Positions 52,561 through 61,003 of a DNA stretch of 64,000 nt are shown in pieces. Below the pieces are notes generated by a model. The model did no database searches. It was not told the origin of the DNA and saw nothing but the letters and a program-made list of their open reading frames with translations. Within the stretch, counting starts at the first letter, position 1. Every line of letters begins with the position of its first letter. The position numbers and the translations under genes are program-made. Origin of the DNA: Acidobacteriota bacterium (GTDB lineage Bacteria; Acidobacteriota; UBA6911); NCBI GenBank assembly GCA_031271905.1, contig JAISUT010000012.1:113209-177208 (forward strand), written 5' to 3'.

Positions 52561-52670
52561 GGGAACCTCTGAAAACCCCGGACGCTGCGTCGCGCCTTGG
52601 TCGAAAACGCCCATTCGCCTTGGCGAACTCCTCTTTTCGACCTGCGCCTGCGAGGTTTTTGGAGGTTCCC
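52561..52670 (-). repeat. Dispersed palindrome, long form, copy 7 (reverse orientation)
   Basis: GGGAACCTCTGAAAACCCCG, CGCGCCTTGGTCGAAAACGC, CTTTTCGACCTGCG and GGTTTTTGGAGGTTCCC. The outer arms are an almost perfect inverted repeat. It occupies most of the 348-nt gap between mazG and the DASS gene; the remainder shows nothing else recognisable. Confidence 0.9.
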
Positions 52671-52836
52671 AGATGTTAATTCCCACCGGCCTTTTTGACG
52701 ATCTGTAAGTCAGACAAAGGCGAGCCGGGGGGCGCAGCCATGCCGCGCCTCCCCGTCCCCCCGCCAGGGCATGGGGAACGGGCGTCGGCGAAAAGCCCGG
52801 GCACCACCCCCATCCCTCTCTCAAAGGAGGCCTTGC

Positions 52837-54336
52837 ATGAACAAGACCGTGAAGCTCATATTGCCGTTCGCCGTCGGGGTGGCGGTGTTCCTGTCGTATT
52901 TCGTGTTGTCGCCGCAAGGGCTGGGCTTGCCCGCCTGGCTCTTCCTGAGCATCTTCGTCGGCATGGTGGTGGGGCTCATCCTCGAACCCATCCCCCCCGC
53001 CTACATGAGCCTCATCGGCTTGGTGCTGGCGGTGTTCCTCAAGGTCGGCCCGCCGCAGTCGGGCGACGCCGCCGCGACGGTCTCCTCCGGGGCGGCGATC
53101 AACTGGGGGTTGGGAGGCTTCTCCAACAGCACCGTGTGGCTGATCTTCGCCGCGTTCTCGATCGGGCTGGGGTACCAGCAGAGCGGCCTGGGGCGGCGCA
53201 TCGCCCTCGGGTTGGTGCAGGCGCTGGGCAAGAAGACGCTGGGGCTGGGGTACGCCATCGCGCTGACCGACGGGATATTGGCGCCGTTCATCCCCAGCAA
53301 CACGGCGCGCAGCGGCGGCGTCATCTACCCGATCGTCAGCACCATCCCGCCGATGTTCGGCAGCAAGCCCGACGAGAACCCGCGCCGCATCGGCGCCTAC
53401 CTGATGTGGGTGTCCCTGGCCGCCACCTGCGTCACCAGCTCCATGTTCCTGACGGGCCTCGCGCCCAACCTGCTCGCCATCGAGACGGCTGCCAAGTCGG
53501 GCGTGGCGAAGATAGAGTGGGTGCAGTGGTTCGTCGCCTTCGCCCCCTGCGGCCTGATCCTGTTCGTGCTGACGCCGCTCCTGGCGTACTGGCTCTATCC
53601 GCCCGAGGTCAAGGGCGCGGGGGCGGAGATGGAGCGCATCAAGGAGGAGTACGCGAAGCTTGGGCCGCTGCAGGGCCGGGAGCTCGCCATGATCGGCATC
53701 TCCGTGCTGGCGCTCGTCCTGTGGATATTCCCCGACCTGGGCGGGCTGACGGGCGGGCTGGGCGAGGTGAACAGCACGACGGTCGCGCTCGTCGCCATCT
53801 GCCTGATGCTGGCGTTCCGGGTCTTCGCCTGGAGCGACTTCTTGAAGAACACCGCCGCGTGGAACGTGTTGATGTGGTTCGCCACCCTGGTCACGATGGC
53901 GGAGGGGCTGAAGAACGTCGGCTTCCTCGAATGGCTTTCCGGCAGGATGGAGGCGTACCTGCAGGGCATGTCGCCCACGGCCGCGCTCGTCGGCCTGGTG
54001 CTCGCCTTTTACCTGATCCACTACTTCTTCGCCTCGACCACGGCGCACGTCTCGGCGCTGCTGATGCTCTTCATCTCGATCGCGCGGGCCATACCGGGCG
54101 TGGACGTGTACCAGGCGACCGTGCTGATGATGCTGTCGCTCGGCGTCATGGGCGTCCTCACGCCCTACGGCACGGGCCCCTCGCCGGTCTACTTCGGCTC
54201 GGGCTACGTCAAGGGGCCGGAGTTCTGGAGGCTCGGCACGATATTCGGGCTGGTCTACCTGGCGGTGTTCCTGCTGGTGGAGATCCCCTGGGTCACGATG
54301 GTCGCCAAGGACTGGATCCTGCCCGCCGTGAAGTAG
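52837..54336 (+). CDS. Divalent anion:Na+ symporter (DASS family)
   Basis: This 499-residue inner-membrane carrier for di- or tricarboxylates (or sulfate) of the DASS/CitT type has about twelve hydrophobic segments. The serine/asparagine substrate motifs are visible as SNTARSGGVIYPI and, in the second half, STTAHVSALL with GTGPSPVYFGSGYV. AAAGGAGG stands 7 nt before the ATG at 52837, which rules out the track's earlier start. It is convergent with the membrane TPR protein and separated from mazG by a repeat copy. The specific substrate cannot be told. Confidence 0.92.
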   Translation: MNKTVKLILPFAVGVAVFLSYFVLSPQGLGLPAWLFLSIFVGMVVGLILEPIPPAYMSLIGLVLAVFLKVGPPQSGDAAATVSSGAAINWGLGGFSNSTVWLIFAAFSIGLGYQQSGLGRRIALGLVQALGKKTLGLGYAIALTDGILAPFIPSNTARSGGVIYPIVSTIPPMFGSKPDENPRRIGAYLMWVSLAATCVTSSMFLTGLAPNLLAIETAAKSGVAKIEWVQWFVAFAPCGLILFVLTPLLAYWLYPPEVKGAGAEMERIKEEYAKLGPLQGRELAMIGISVLALVLWIFPDLGGLTGGLGEVNSTTVALVAICLMLAFRVFAWSDFLKNTAAWNVLMWFATLVTMAEGLKNVGFLEWLSGRMEAYLQGMSPTAALVGLVLAFYLIHYFFASTTAHVSALLMLFISIARAIPGVDVYQATVLMMLSLGVMGVLTPYGTGPSPVYFGSGYVKGPEFWRLGTIFGLVYLAVFLLVEIPWVTMVAKDWILPAVK

Positions 54337-54354
54337 GGGAGGCTGCGGGGGCGC

Positions 54355-55791
54355 TCACTCGTCGCGGCAGCGCCCCGGCTCGCCGGGCAACTCGCCCGCC
54401 TCCAGCAGCTCCAGGTTCACCTGCGGTTGCGGGTAGCCGGGGTCTCGCCGGACGGCTTCCTCGAACGCCTGCCGCGCCTCGTCGGGGCGGCAGGCCAGCG
54501 CCTCGGCGTAGCCGAGGTTGTTCCACGCCCGCGCGTTGTGCGGCGACTTGGAGACGACATCCCTCCAGAACGACACCTCGGTCGCGTACACGCGGTTGCG
54601 GCTCGCCGTGCCTGCGGCGAGGAGCGCCGCCAACGCCGCCATCGCCGCCAACTCGCCGCGCGACACCCCCCCGGCCGTCCCGGGCGCCGCCTTGCGCCCT
54701 AGGCGCGCGACGGCGTGCCCCAGCAGCCATGCCGGGCCTGCGAGCGCGAGGTAGAGCTGGCGGTCGTTGGCGACGTCGAGCCGCGCGAGCAGGGAGTTTG
54801 TGGGGGCGAGCCAGAGGAAGAACCAGAGGATGGCGAAGGCGGGCACGGGATGGCGGCGCAGGGAGAGCGCCGCGCCGACGCAGACGGCCGCCAACGCCGC
54901 CGCCGCTGCCGCCGTCCCCGCCGTCCACTGCGCGGCGGGCTGCAACATCGGGTCGGCGTTCAGGCGCGACCAGTCGAGCAGTTGCCCCACGAGCCAGGGG
55001 ACGCCTTGCGCCTGCGCCGCCAGGTTGTCCAGCGGACTGCGGACGCCGAGGCTGGTGTCGAGCAGGTGGCCGTAGGGGAGGCGTCGCCACGCCGCCGCCA
55101 GGAGCGCCGCCTCCAAGGCGAGGAGCGCGAGCGGCAGGGCGAAGTCGCGGAGCCTGGGCATGGCCGGCTCCGCAAAGAGGCACAGCGCCATCCCGAGCGG
55201 CAGCACCGCCGCAGTCTCCTTGCCGGCGAGCGCGGCGACGAAAGCCAGCGCCGCCAGCGCCGGCCACCATCGCCCCGCCCCCGCCTCGCGGCCTCGCAGC
55301 CACGCCAGCGACGCCGCCAGCACCCCTAGCGTGGCGAGCGCCCCCGAACGGCCTGCGATGTAGGTGACCGTCTCCGTCTGCACCGGATGGAGCGCGAACG
55401 CCAACGCCGTCACCGCGCCGACGACCCGGGCCGCGCGCTCATCGGCCCGTCCCAGCCGCTGCGCCAGCTTCTGCGCCAGCATGTACAGCAGGGCGGTGTT
55501 CAGGGCGTGTATCAGGATGTTCACCGCCCGGAAGCCCGCCGCGTCGCCGTCCGCCCCGGCGCACGGCTCGCCGCACACCCCGTGGTTCAACGCATAGGTC
55601 AGCTTCAACAGCGCGCGCATGCCGGGCATCGACCGCCACCACGCCGAAAGCGAGAAGACGCGCTCGTCGCCCAACACCGATTGCCAGTCGTCGAATTGGA
55701 AGCTCGCCGGCAGGGATGGCAGGTAGACCGCGACCGCCAGCAGCGCGGCGAGCCAAGGCCAGGTGCGGGGGGGGATGCGTGGCGTAGTCAT
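54355..55791 (-). CDS. Polytopic membrane protein with C-terminal TPR (TMTC/PMT-like)
   Basis: This 478-residue protein has about ten hydrophobic segments and a C-terminal TPR (ARAWNNLGYAEALACRPDEA). Near the N-terminus it has FQFDDWQSVLGDERVF and VNILIHALNTALLYM, which match the lumenal/periplasmic DD motif and helices of TMTC/ArnT-like GT-C glycosyltransferases. Such proteins are probably protein O-glycosyltransferases. GAGGA stands 7 nt before the ATG at 55791; the track's start lies within the adjoining repeat. It is convergent with the DASS gene. Confidence 0.72.
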   Translation of the reverse strand: MTTPRIPPRTWPWLAALLAVAVYLPSLPASFQFDDWQSVLGDERVFSLSAWWRSMPGMRALLKLTYALNHGVCGEPCAGADGDAAGFRAVNILIHALNTALLYMLAQKLAQRLGRADERAARVVGAVTALAFALHPVQTETVTYIAGRSGALATLGVLAASLAWLRGREAGAGRWWPALAALAFVAALAGKETAAVLPLGMALCLFAEPAMPRLRDFALPLALLALEAALLAAAWRRLPYGHLLDTSLGVRSPLDNLAAQAQGVPWLVGQLLDWSRLNADPMLQPAAQWTAGTAAAAAALAAVCVGAALSLRRHPVPAFAILWFFLWLAPTNSLLARLDVANDRQLYLALAGPAWLLGHAVARLGRKAAPGTAGGVSRGELAAMAALAALLAAGTASRNRVYATEVSFWRDVVSKSPHNARAWNNLGYAEALACRPDEARQAFEEAVRRDPGYPQPQVNLELLEAGELPGEPGRCRDE

Positions 55792-55794
55792 CGC

Positions 55795-55926
55795 GGTTCC
55801 TCTGTAGGGGGCCTCCAAAAACCCCGGACGCTGCGTTGCGCCTTGGTCGGAAATGCCCATCCGCCTCGGCGAACTCCGTTTTCGACCTGCGGCGACGCCT
55901 TGTCTGCGAGGTTTTTAGAGGCCCCC
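55795..55926 (-). repeat. Dispersed palindrome, long form, copy 8 (reverse orientation)
   Basis: The left end is doubled (GGTTCCTCTGTAGGGGGCCT), followed by CCCCGGACGCTGCGTTGCGC and CTTGTCTGCGAGGTTTTTAG. It separates two minus-strand genes and overlaps the ribosome-binding region of the membrane TPR gene. Confidence 0.9.
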
Positions 55927-55948
55927 TGGATGCGGAGGCGCGGGGCGT

Positions 55949-56824
55949 TCAGTCGCGGGGCGGCGCCACGGGGCCCAGCGCCTCGGCGAGCATGCCGGTC
56001 GCGTCCCACCAGCGGTCGCTCGTGGCGCCGAGCAGCACCACCAGCGCGTAGTGTCCGGAGCGCTCGGCGAGGGCGATCACGCACCGCCCCGCCCCGGAGG
56101 TGTAGCCGCTCTTGAGCCCGGTCGCCTCGGGGGCGCGGCCTATGAGCGCGTTGCTGTTGTCGAAGTCCAGCTTGCGCCCCGCCTCCGTGCGGATCGTGGC
56201 GCTCGTCATGCCCGCCCGCCGCTTGATCTGCGGCTCGGCGCGCGCCGCCTCGGCGAGGCGCAGCAGGTCGCGCGCCGTCGTGTGCTGTCCGGGCGCGTCC
56301 AGGCCGCAGGGGTGGACGAAGTGCGAGCCGCCCATGCCGAGCGCGGCGGCGCGGCGGTTCATGCGGGCGGCGAACGCGGTGCGCGTGCCCGCCGCATGCT
56401 CAACCAGCGCGAGGCAGGCGTCGTTGCCTGAACGCACCAGCATCCCGGTGAGGAGGTCGCCCGCGCGCAACCGCTCGCCGCGCCGCAGGCCGATGCGCGA
56501 GCCTTCGACGGCCGCCGCCGCCGCGCTGACCGTCACCTGCGCCTCGGGGTCCCAGCCGGACTCCAGCAGCACCAGCGCGGCGAGCAGTTTCGACAGGGAC
56601 GCCGGTTGGCGCCGGAGGTCGAGTGCGCCGCCTTGGAGCAGATCTCCGTCCACCGCGACCGCATATGCCGCCGCGACGCCGGGATGGCCGTCGGGTACCG
56701 GCGTCGCGACCTCCGCCGCCGCCGCGCCCGCGAGCGCGAGCGCCAGCGCCAACAACAACGCGCCGAGCGCCCGTGGCGCGGGCGTCGCGACTCCTGCGGA
56801 GGGGTCTTGTGTCTTTCCGGCCAT
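55949..56824 (-). CDS. D-alanyl-D-alanine carboxypeptidase (S11 family)
   Basis: This periplasmic penicillin-binding protein trims peptidoglycan pentapeptides. It has 291 residues with a signal or anchor segment (about 18-37, LGALLLALALALAGAAAAEV). The active-site triad of motifs is SLSK (Ser about 76, Lys about 79), SGND, and KSGYTSGAG, the KTG equivalent. It is shorter than DacA/DacC and lacks the C-terminal amphipathic anchor domain. The start is the ATG at 56824; the track's 450-residue ORF extends into the upstream gene's 3' end. The upstream DUF3617-like gene, 142 nt away, is on the same strand. Confidence 0.88.
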   Translation of the reverse strand: MAGKTQDPSAGVATPAPRALGALLLALALALAGAAAAEVATPVPDGHPGVAAAYAVAVDGDLLQGGALDLRRQPASLSKLLAALVLLESGWDPEAQVTVSAAAAAVEGSRIGLRRGERLRAGDLLTGMLVRSGNDACLALVEHAAGTRTAFAARMNRRAAALGMGGSHFVHPCGLDAPGQHTTARDLLRLAEAARAEPQIKRRAGMTSATIRTEAGRKLDFDNSNALIGRAPEATGLKSGYTSGAGRCVIALAERSGHYALVVLLGATSDRWWDATGMLAEALGPVAPPRD

Positions 56825-56966
56825 GTCTCTCACAGCGTCCCGCCGCGCGGCTTCCGCCGCGAAAGGACGGGGGGGGAGGGAAGCCGTCGGCGGATGCGGG
56901 TGAAGCCTGGTTTCCACAAGCCGTCCGCGCCCGCCGGGACGCCGCCCCGCCCCGCAAAGTCGCGGC

Positions 56967-58187
56967 TCAACGGCCCAGCAAGCCGCGCAGCCCCTTCTTC
57001 GCCTTGTTGATCGTGTCGTTGACGGGATCTTCGGCGTCCTCGGCCTCGGCATCCTCCTCGACCTCCTCCACCTCGACCGCGCGCCGCTTCGACTTGGCTT
57101 TCGCCTTGGCTTGCGGACGCTCGCCATAGCCGACGCAGAGGTTGCGCTCCGCGACCTCCTCGGTGCACCCCGCCGCCGCCAGCGCGTCACGGCGTCGCCC
57201 GCCCGCCAGCGCCGAGCCGTAGTCGCGGCACAGGCTCGCGTACCGTTTCGCGGCGTTGGTGAAGCTGCGCCCCGAGCATTCCTTCTTGGCGGTGGCCGCA
57301 AGCGCCGTGTAGGCTTCCTCGCCGCCGTAGCGCAACTGGTACCTCCAGAGCCGCTCCTTCTGGGCTTGGCCGAGCAGCTCGTCCTGCAACGCCGCGATCG
57401 ACTCGTCGTCGGAATCCAGCCCGCAGGCGTCCAGCGCGTCGATGAGCGGCCCTTGGCTGGCCCTCCGCTTCGACGTGGGCTCGGCGGTGTCCAGGCTCAT
57501 GAAGCCCGCCGGCGTCTGCACCGCGTCGCAGAACTGGTCGAAGGTCTCGTGCTTCTTACAGCTCACCTTCTTGCCGCCGTTCATGTAATCGACCTGCGGG
57601 GTGAGGAACACCTCGAGCTGGTCGGCAAGGTCCCGGTCCTTCACGCTGTCGTACGCCATCTGGCAGGCGTCCATGTCCGGCATCGCGGGCATCTGCGGCG
57701 TCTGAGGCGTTTGGCGCGCCACCTTCGGCTGGCTCACCTCGCACGCCGTGCCGAGCCGGGTGACCTCGGACTGCATCTTCATCGCGCCGGCGGAGGTCTT
57801 CGCGTCCATCGTGCTGCGCATCGTCTTGCCGACGGTCTCGACTTCCAGGTGGCCCGTCATCGCTTCCTCGCCGGTGCACTTGATGTCGGCGGAGAACTTG
57901 TTGCCGCTGTGCTTGACGTTGCTGATCTTGCAGTTGTCCCCGCCCTGCCCCTGCTGCAGTTGCTGCATGATCGTCGATTCGTCGTCTTGGCCCGCCGGGA
58001 TGCAGATCTCCTGCGTCTGCGACGGTATCGACATGCCCTGCATGTCTATCGAGGATTTCACGCGGATCTTCTCGCCCGCGACCTGCTGCGTCTTGACCTT
58101 CTGTTGCGCCATCGCCGCGCCGCAAGCCAGCGCGACGCAAACCGCGGCGGCCGTGGCGACGCCGGGGAACTTCAAAGTATGTCTCAT
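56967..58187 (-). CDS. DUF3617-like secreted protein with cysteine-rich C-terminal part
   Basis: This 406-residue protein has a signal peptide (about 1-26, ending CGAAMAQQ). Residues 27-190 fit the DUF3617 pattern: a beta-rich domain with SQTQEICIPAGQDDESTIMQ, DNCKISNVKHSGNKF and a Cys pair. The remaining 200 residues contain eight or so cysteines (DACQMAYDSVKD, DQFCDAVQTP, LDACGLDSDDE, KKECSGRSF, YASLCRDYG, AAGCTEEV, NLCVGYG). A very acidic tail and a basic end follow. The function of DUF3617 is unknown. GGGAG stands 6 nt before the ATG at 58187. It is probably co-transcribed with the carboxypeptidase. Confidence 0.7.
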   Translation of the reverse strand: MRHTLKFPGVATAAAVCVALACGAAMAQQKVKTQQVAGEKIRVKSSIDMQGMSIPSQTQEICIPAGQDDESTIMQQLQQGQGGDNCKISNVKHSGNKFSADIKCTGEEAMTGHLEVETVGKTMRSTMDAKTSAGAMKMQSEVTRLGTACEVSQPKVARQTPQTPQMPAMPDMDACQMAYDSVKDRDLADQLEVFLTPQVDYMNGGKKVSCKKHETFDQFCDAVQTPAGFMSLDTAEPTSKRRASQGPLIDALDACGLDSDDESIAALQDELLGQAQKERLWRYQLRYGGEEAYTALAATAKKECSGRSFTNAAKRYASLCRDYGSALAGGRRRDALAAAGCTEEVAERNLCVGYGERPQAKAKAKSKRRAVEVEEVEEDAEAEDAEDPVNDTINKAKKGLRGLLGR

Positions 58188-58491
58188 CGCAACTCCCATT
58201 TCGATAGGGTGCGCCAAGGGCGGGCGGTGAGGCTTCGCGCCCCGCCCCGCCGCGTCTTTGGCGACCGACAACCATGTCCGGTGCAATTCCGGTTTCCGGG
58301 GGGCGCCGGAGGCCTCGCCGCGCCCGGAGTCCCGAAATCCTAGACGATAGTACGGCAGGAGCCCATGGGCGCGCAACGGTTTTTAACCGGAAGTTTTCCT
58401 TGAACCCCGCCGCCGTCGCGCGCATCCGAATGTTTTGCGAAATGTGCTATCTTACAAGACGGCGGGGACGCCGGAAGGGGGGCGGGAAGGG
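58188..58491. other. Divergent promoter region between the DUF3617-like and LolA-like genes
   Basis: No gene is supported. TGCTATCTT (58445-58453) is an extended -10 element for the plus-strand gene at 58492, giving a leader of about 30 nt. A minus-strand promoter for the DUF3617-like gene must also lie here but is not obvious. Confidence 0.4.
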
Positions 58492-59334
58492 ATGCTCGAA
58501 AAGACGAGGGGGGTGCCGAACCAGGAGGATGCCTCATGCCGACGCGGCCGGCTCGCGGTCTTTTTAACCGCCCTGTGCCTGCTGACACCCGCCTTGGGCG
58601 TCCTGCGGGACGCCCGGGGGCAGGCCGAACAGGAGGGGGGGGGGACGCGCGAGCTTTTCGAGGCCGCCATCGACGCGATGGGCGGGCAGGCGTACCTCGA
58701 CGTGAAGGACATCACCTCCGACGGGCAGTCGTTCTTCTTCAACAACCGCGGCGAGTCCTCCGGGCTCATCAAGTTCACCGACTACACCAAGCTCCCCGAC
58801 AAGAGCCGCTTCGAGTTGGGCAACAAGAAAAAGGAGCGGGAGGTCACCGTCTTCGACCTTGAGAAGGGCGAGGGGTGGATCCTCGAAGGCGATGGCGAGG
58901 CGAAGCCCGCCACCCCCGACGACATGCGGGACTTCCGCGCCGCCGCCGACCACAGCATCGACAACATATTCCACTTCCGCTGGAAGGATCCGCAGAACAA
59001 GCTGTTCTACCTCGGACCGGGCAAGGGCGCCGACGTCGCCTACGACATGGTGCAGATGCTAGACCCGGTGAACGACGAGGTGGTCGTCTATTTCGACCGG
59101 GCGTCCAAGCTGCCCGCCAAGATCGAGTCGTGGCGCATAAACGAGCGCGGGATCAAGGTGCGCGACACCGATGAGTACAGCCAGTGGCATCGCATCCAAG
59201 GCGTGTTGACGCCCCTGCGCATCGACAGTTACACCAACGGCCGCCGCCGCGCCCAGCAGTTCTTTTTGAAGGTGGCCTACAACAGCGGCATCAAAGACGA
59301 CTTCTTCTCCAAGCCGGTCTACAAGAAGAAATGA
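58492..59334 (+). CDS. LolA-like periplasmic protein (second copy of this style)
   Basis: This 280-residue protein has a signal peptide (about 18-42, LAVFLTALCLLTPALGVLRD). The mature domain is beta-rich with LFEAAIDAMGGQAYLDVKDI, FDLEKGEGWILEGDGEAKPA, EVVVYFDRASKLPAKIESWR and an FFLKVAYNSGIKDDFFSKPV end. The layout fits LolA/outer-membrane-lipoprotein-sorting-like proteins, as for 31678-32496. The direct function is unknown. GGGAAGGG precedes the ATG at 58492. The stop overlaps the next ATG (ATGA), so it is translationally coupled to the KynB-like gene. Confidence 0.65.
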   Translation: MLEKTRGVPNQEDASCRRGRLAVFLTALCLLTPALGVLRDARGQAEQEGGGTRELFEAAIDAMGGQAYLDVKDITSDGQSFFFNNRGESSGLIKFTDYTKLPDKSRFELGNKKKEREVTVFDLEKGEGWILEGDGEAKPATPDDMRDFRAAADHSIDNIFHFRWKDPQNKLFYLGPGKGADVAYDMVQMLDPVNDEVVVYFDRASKLPAKIESWRINERGIKVRDTDEYSQWHRIQGVLTPLRIDSYTNGRRRAQQFFLKVAYNSGIKDDFFSKPVYKKK

Positions 59335-59972
59335 CGACGCTCATCGACATCACCCGGCGCCTGGGCGAAGGGCTGGCCGTCTGGCCCGGCGACCCTGAAT
59401 TCCGCCGCCGCCCCGTCTGGCGGCTGGAGGACGGCGCCCCCGCCAACGTCGAGGAGCTGCGGATGGGGACGCACGCCGGGACGCATCTGGACGCGCCGAG
59501 GCACGTCCTCGCCGACGGCGCGGGGCCGGAGGCGTTCCCCTTGGCTGCGCTCGTCGGCCCGGCGCGCGTCTTCGACCTCGCCGCCACGCTGCCCGGCGCA
59601 AGGCGTGTGCGCGCCGCCGATCTGGGCGCGCTGGATTTCGCAGGCGTGAGGCGGGCGATTTTCAAGACCTCGCCGACCGCCCCGTCCGGAGGCGGCTTCG
59701 AGTCCGACTACGCCTTCCTCGGCCAGGACGCGGCGGAACGCCTGGTCGCGCGGGGGATCCTGCTGGTGGGGACGGATGCGATGTCGGTCGATCCTGCCGG
59801 GGCGCGGGATTTGCGCGCCCACCGCAGGCTGCTGGCGGGCGGCGTGGCGATCTTGGAGGGCCTGGAGCTGGGGGGCGCGCCCCCGGGCGACTACGAGCTG
59901 CTCTGCCTGCCGCTGCGGATAGATGGCGTCGATGGCGTCCCGGCGCGCGCCGTCCTGCGGCGTTTTCCCTAG
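59331..59972 (+). CDS. Cyclase-family metal hydrolase (KynB-like)
   Basis: This 213-residue protein of the cyclase/arylformamidase family has IDITRRLGEGLAVWPGDPEF at the N-terminus and the metal-binding motif GTHAGTHLDAPRHV. LVGTDAMSVDP and the C-terminal YELLCLPLRIDGVDGVPARA also match. KynB hydrolyses N-formylkynurenine; related members act on other cyclic or amide substrates, so the exact substrate is open. The start ATG overlaps the preceding stop by 4 nt. Confidence 0.85.
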   Translation: MTTLIDITRRLGEGLAVWPGDPEFRRRPVWRLEDGAPANVEELRMGTHAGTHLDAPRHVLADGAGPEAFPLAALVGPARVFDLAATLPGARRVRAADLGALDFAGVRRAIFKTSPTAPSGGGFESDYAFLGQDAAERLVARGILLVGTDAMSVDPAGARDLRAHRRLLAGGVAILEGLELGGAPPGDYELLCLPLRIDGVDGVPARAVLRRFP

Positions 59973-59986
59973 CCGTCGTTTCCGTG

Positions 59987-59995
59987 TGCTAGAAT
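59987..59995 (+). promoter_or_regulatory. Extended -10 promoter of cysE
   Basis: TGCTAGAAT is a strong extended -10 element. The start would be near 60002, 48 nt before the GTG start of cysE. It begins 15 nt after the previous stop, so cysE has its own promoter. Confidence 0.6.
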
Positions 59996-60049
59996 ACGGT
60001 CGTTCGCCGTCGCGTGTTTGGCGGGGGCGCGAGGGGGGGGGAGGGCGAA

Positions 60050-61003
60050 GTGAGCGATGTCCGCGAGAAACTGATAACGAAGGTTGCCGACCGTCTGGCG
60101 GGGAAAGACCGCAAACTCGCCTTCTTTCCCGGCATGACCAAGGACTGCCGGACCGGGTTGCCGTCGCGGGACGTGTGCCTGGACGTCATGCGGCAACTCC
60201 GCTCCATCCTCTTCCCGGGCTACTTCCAACTCGCCGAGTTCAGCGGCGAGGGGATGGTGTTCCACATCGGCGCCATCCTGGATCGCGTCGCCTTCGCCCT
60301 GCAAGACCAGATACACCGGGGCTACTGCTTCGCCTGCGGCGGCGAGGACGGGGCGACGGGCGACGGCGACAAGCAATGCGAGTCTCACGCCGGAGAGCTC
60401 ACCGACGCCTTCCTGGGGAAGATCCCCGAGATCGCCGCGTTGCTGGAGGCGGACGTGCAGGCGGCATACGACGGCGACCCGGCGTTGCAAAGCCCGAGCG
60501 AGGCGATCTTCTGCTGCCCGGGCATCTTCGCCATCACGAACCACCGGGTCGCGCACGAGTTCTACAAGCTGGGCGTGCCGATCATCCCCCGCATCATCAG
60601 CGAGAACGCCCACAGCGTGACCGGCATCGACATCCATCCCGGCGCGCGCATCGGCAAGAGCTTCTTCATCGACCACGGCACGGGCGTGGTGATCGGCGAG
60701 ACCTCCGTGATCGGCGACGGGGTGCGCATCTACCAAGGGGTGACGCTCGGGGCGAAATCCTTCCCCTTGGACGGGAACGGCGTCCCCATCAAGGGCATCG
60801 ACCGCCATCCGATCATCGGGGACGGCGTGGTCATCTACGCGGGCGCGACCATCCTGGGGCGCGTCACCGTCGGCTCGGGCTCGGTCATCGGCGGCAACGT
60901 CTGGTTGACGCGGAGCGTCCCGCCCGGCAGCTTCATCTCGCAGGGGCGGGAGCCCAACGGCAAAGACGTGTTCCAGACGCCGGGGGAGCAGTCTTTCATA
61001 TGA
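60050..61003 (+). CDS. cysE: Serine O-acetyltransferase
   Basis: This is the first step of cysteine synthesis: serine plus acetyl-CoA gives O-acetylserine. The 317-residue protein has an N-terminal helical domain (about 1-170), then GIDIHPGARIGKSFFIDHGT. A left-handed beta-helix of hexapeptide repeats follows (VIGETSVIGDGVRIYQGVTL and DGVVIYAGATILGRV), with the catalytic HPIIGDG region. The C-terminal tail GKDVFQTPGEQSFI resembles the tail that inserts into cysteine synthase. The start is GTG 60050 with GGAGGG 5 nt upstream. The helical N-terminus is longer than in E. coli CysE. Confidence 0.93.
   Translation: MSDVREKLITKVADRLAGKDRKLAFFPGMTKDCRTGLPSRDVCLDVMRQLRSILFPGYFQLAEFSGEGMVFHIGAILDRVAFALQDQIHRGYCFACGGEDGATGDGDKQCESHAGELTDAFLGKIPEIAALLEADVQAAYDGDPALQSPSEAIFCCPGIFAITNHRVAHEFYKLGVPIIPRIISENAHSVTGIDIHPGARIGKSFFIDHGTGVVIGETSVIGDGVRIYQGVTLGAKSFPLDGNGVPIKGIDRHPIIGDGVVIYAGATILGRVTVGSGSVIGGNVWLTRSVPPGSFISQGREPNGKDVFQTPGEQSFI

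Noticed and set aside
54293-55303. Overlapping ORFs opposite or inside the membrane TPR gene
   Set aside because: Low-complexity Arg/Ala/Gly/Pro translations are shadows of the 54355-55791 gene.
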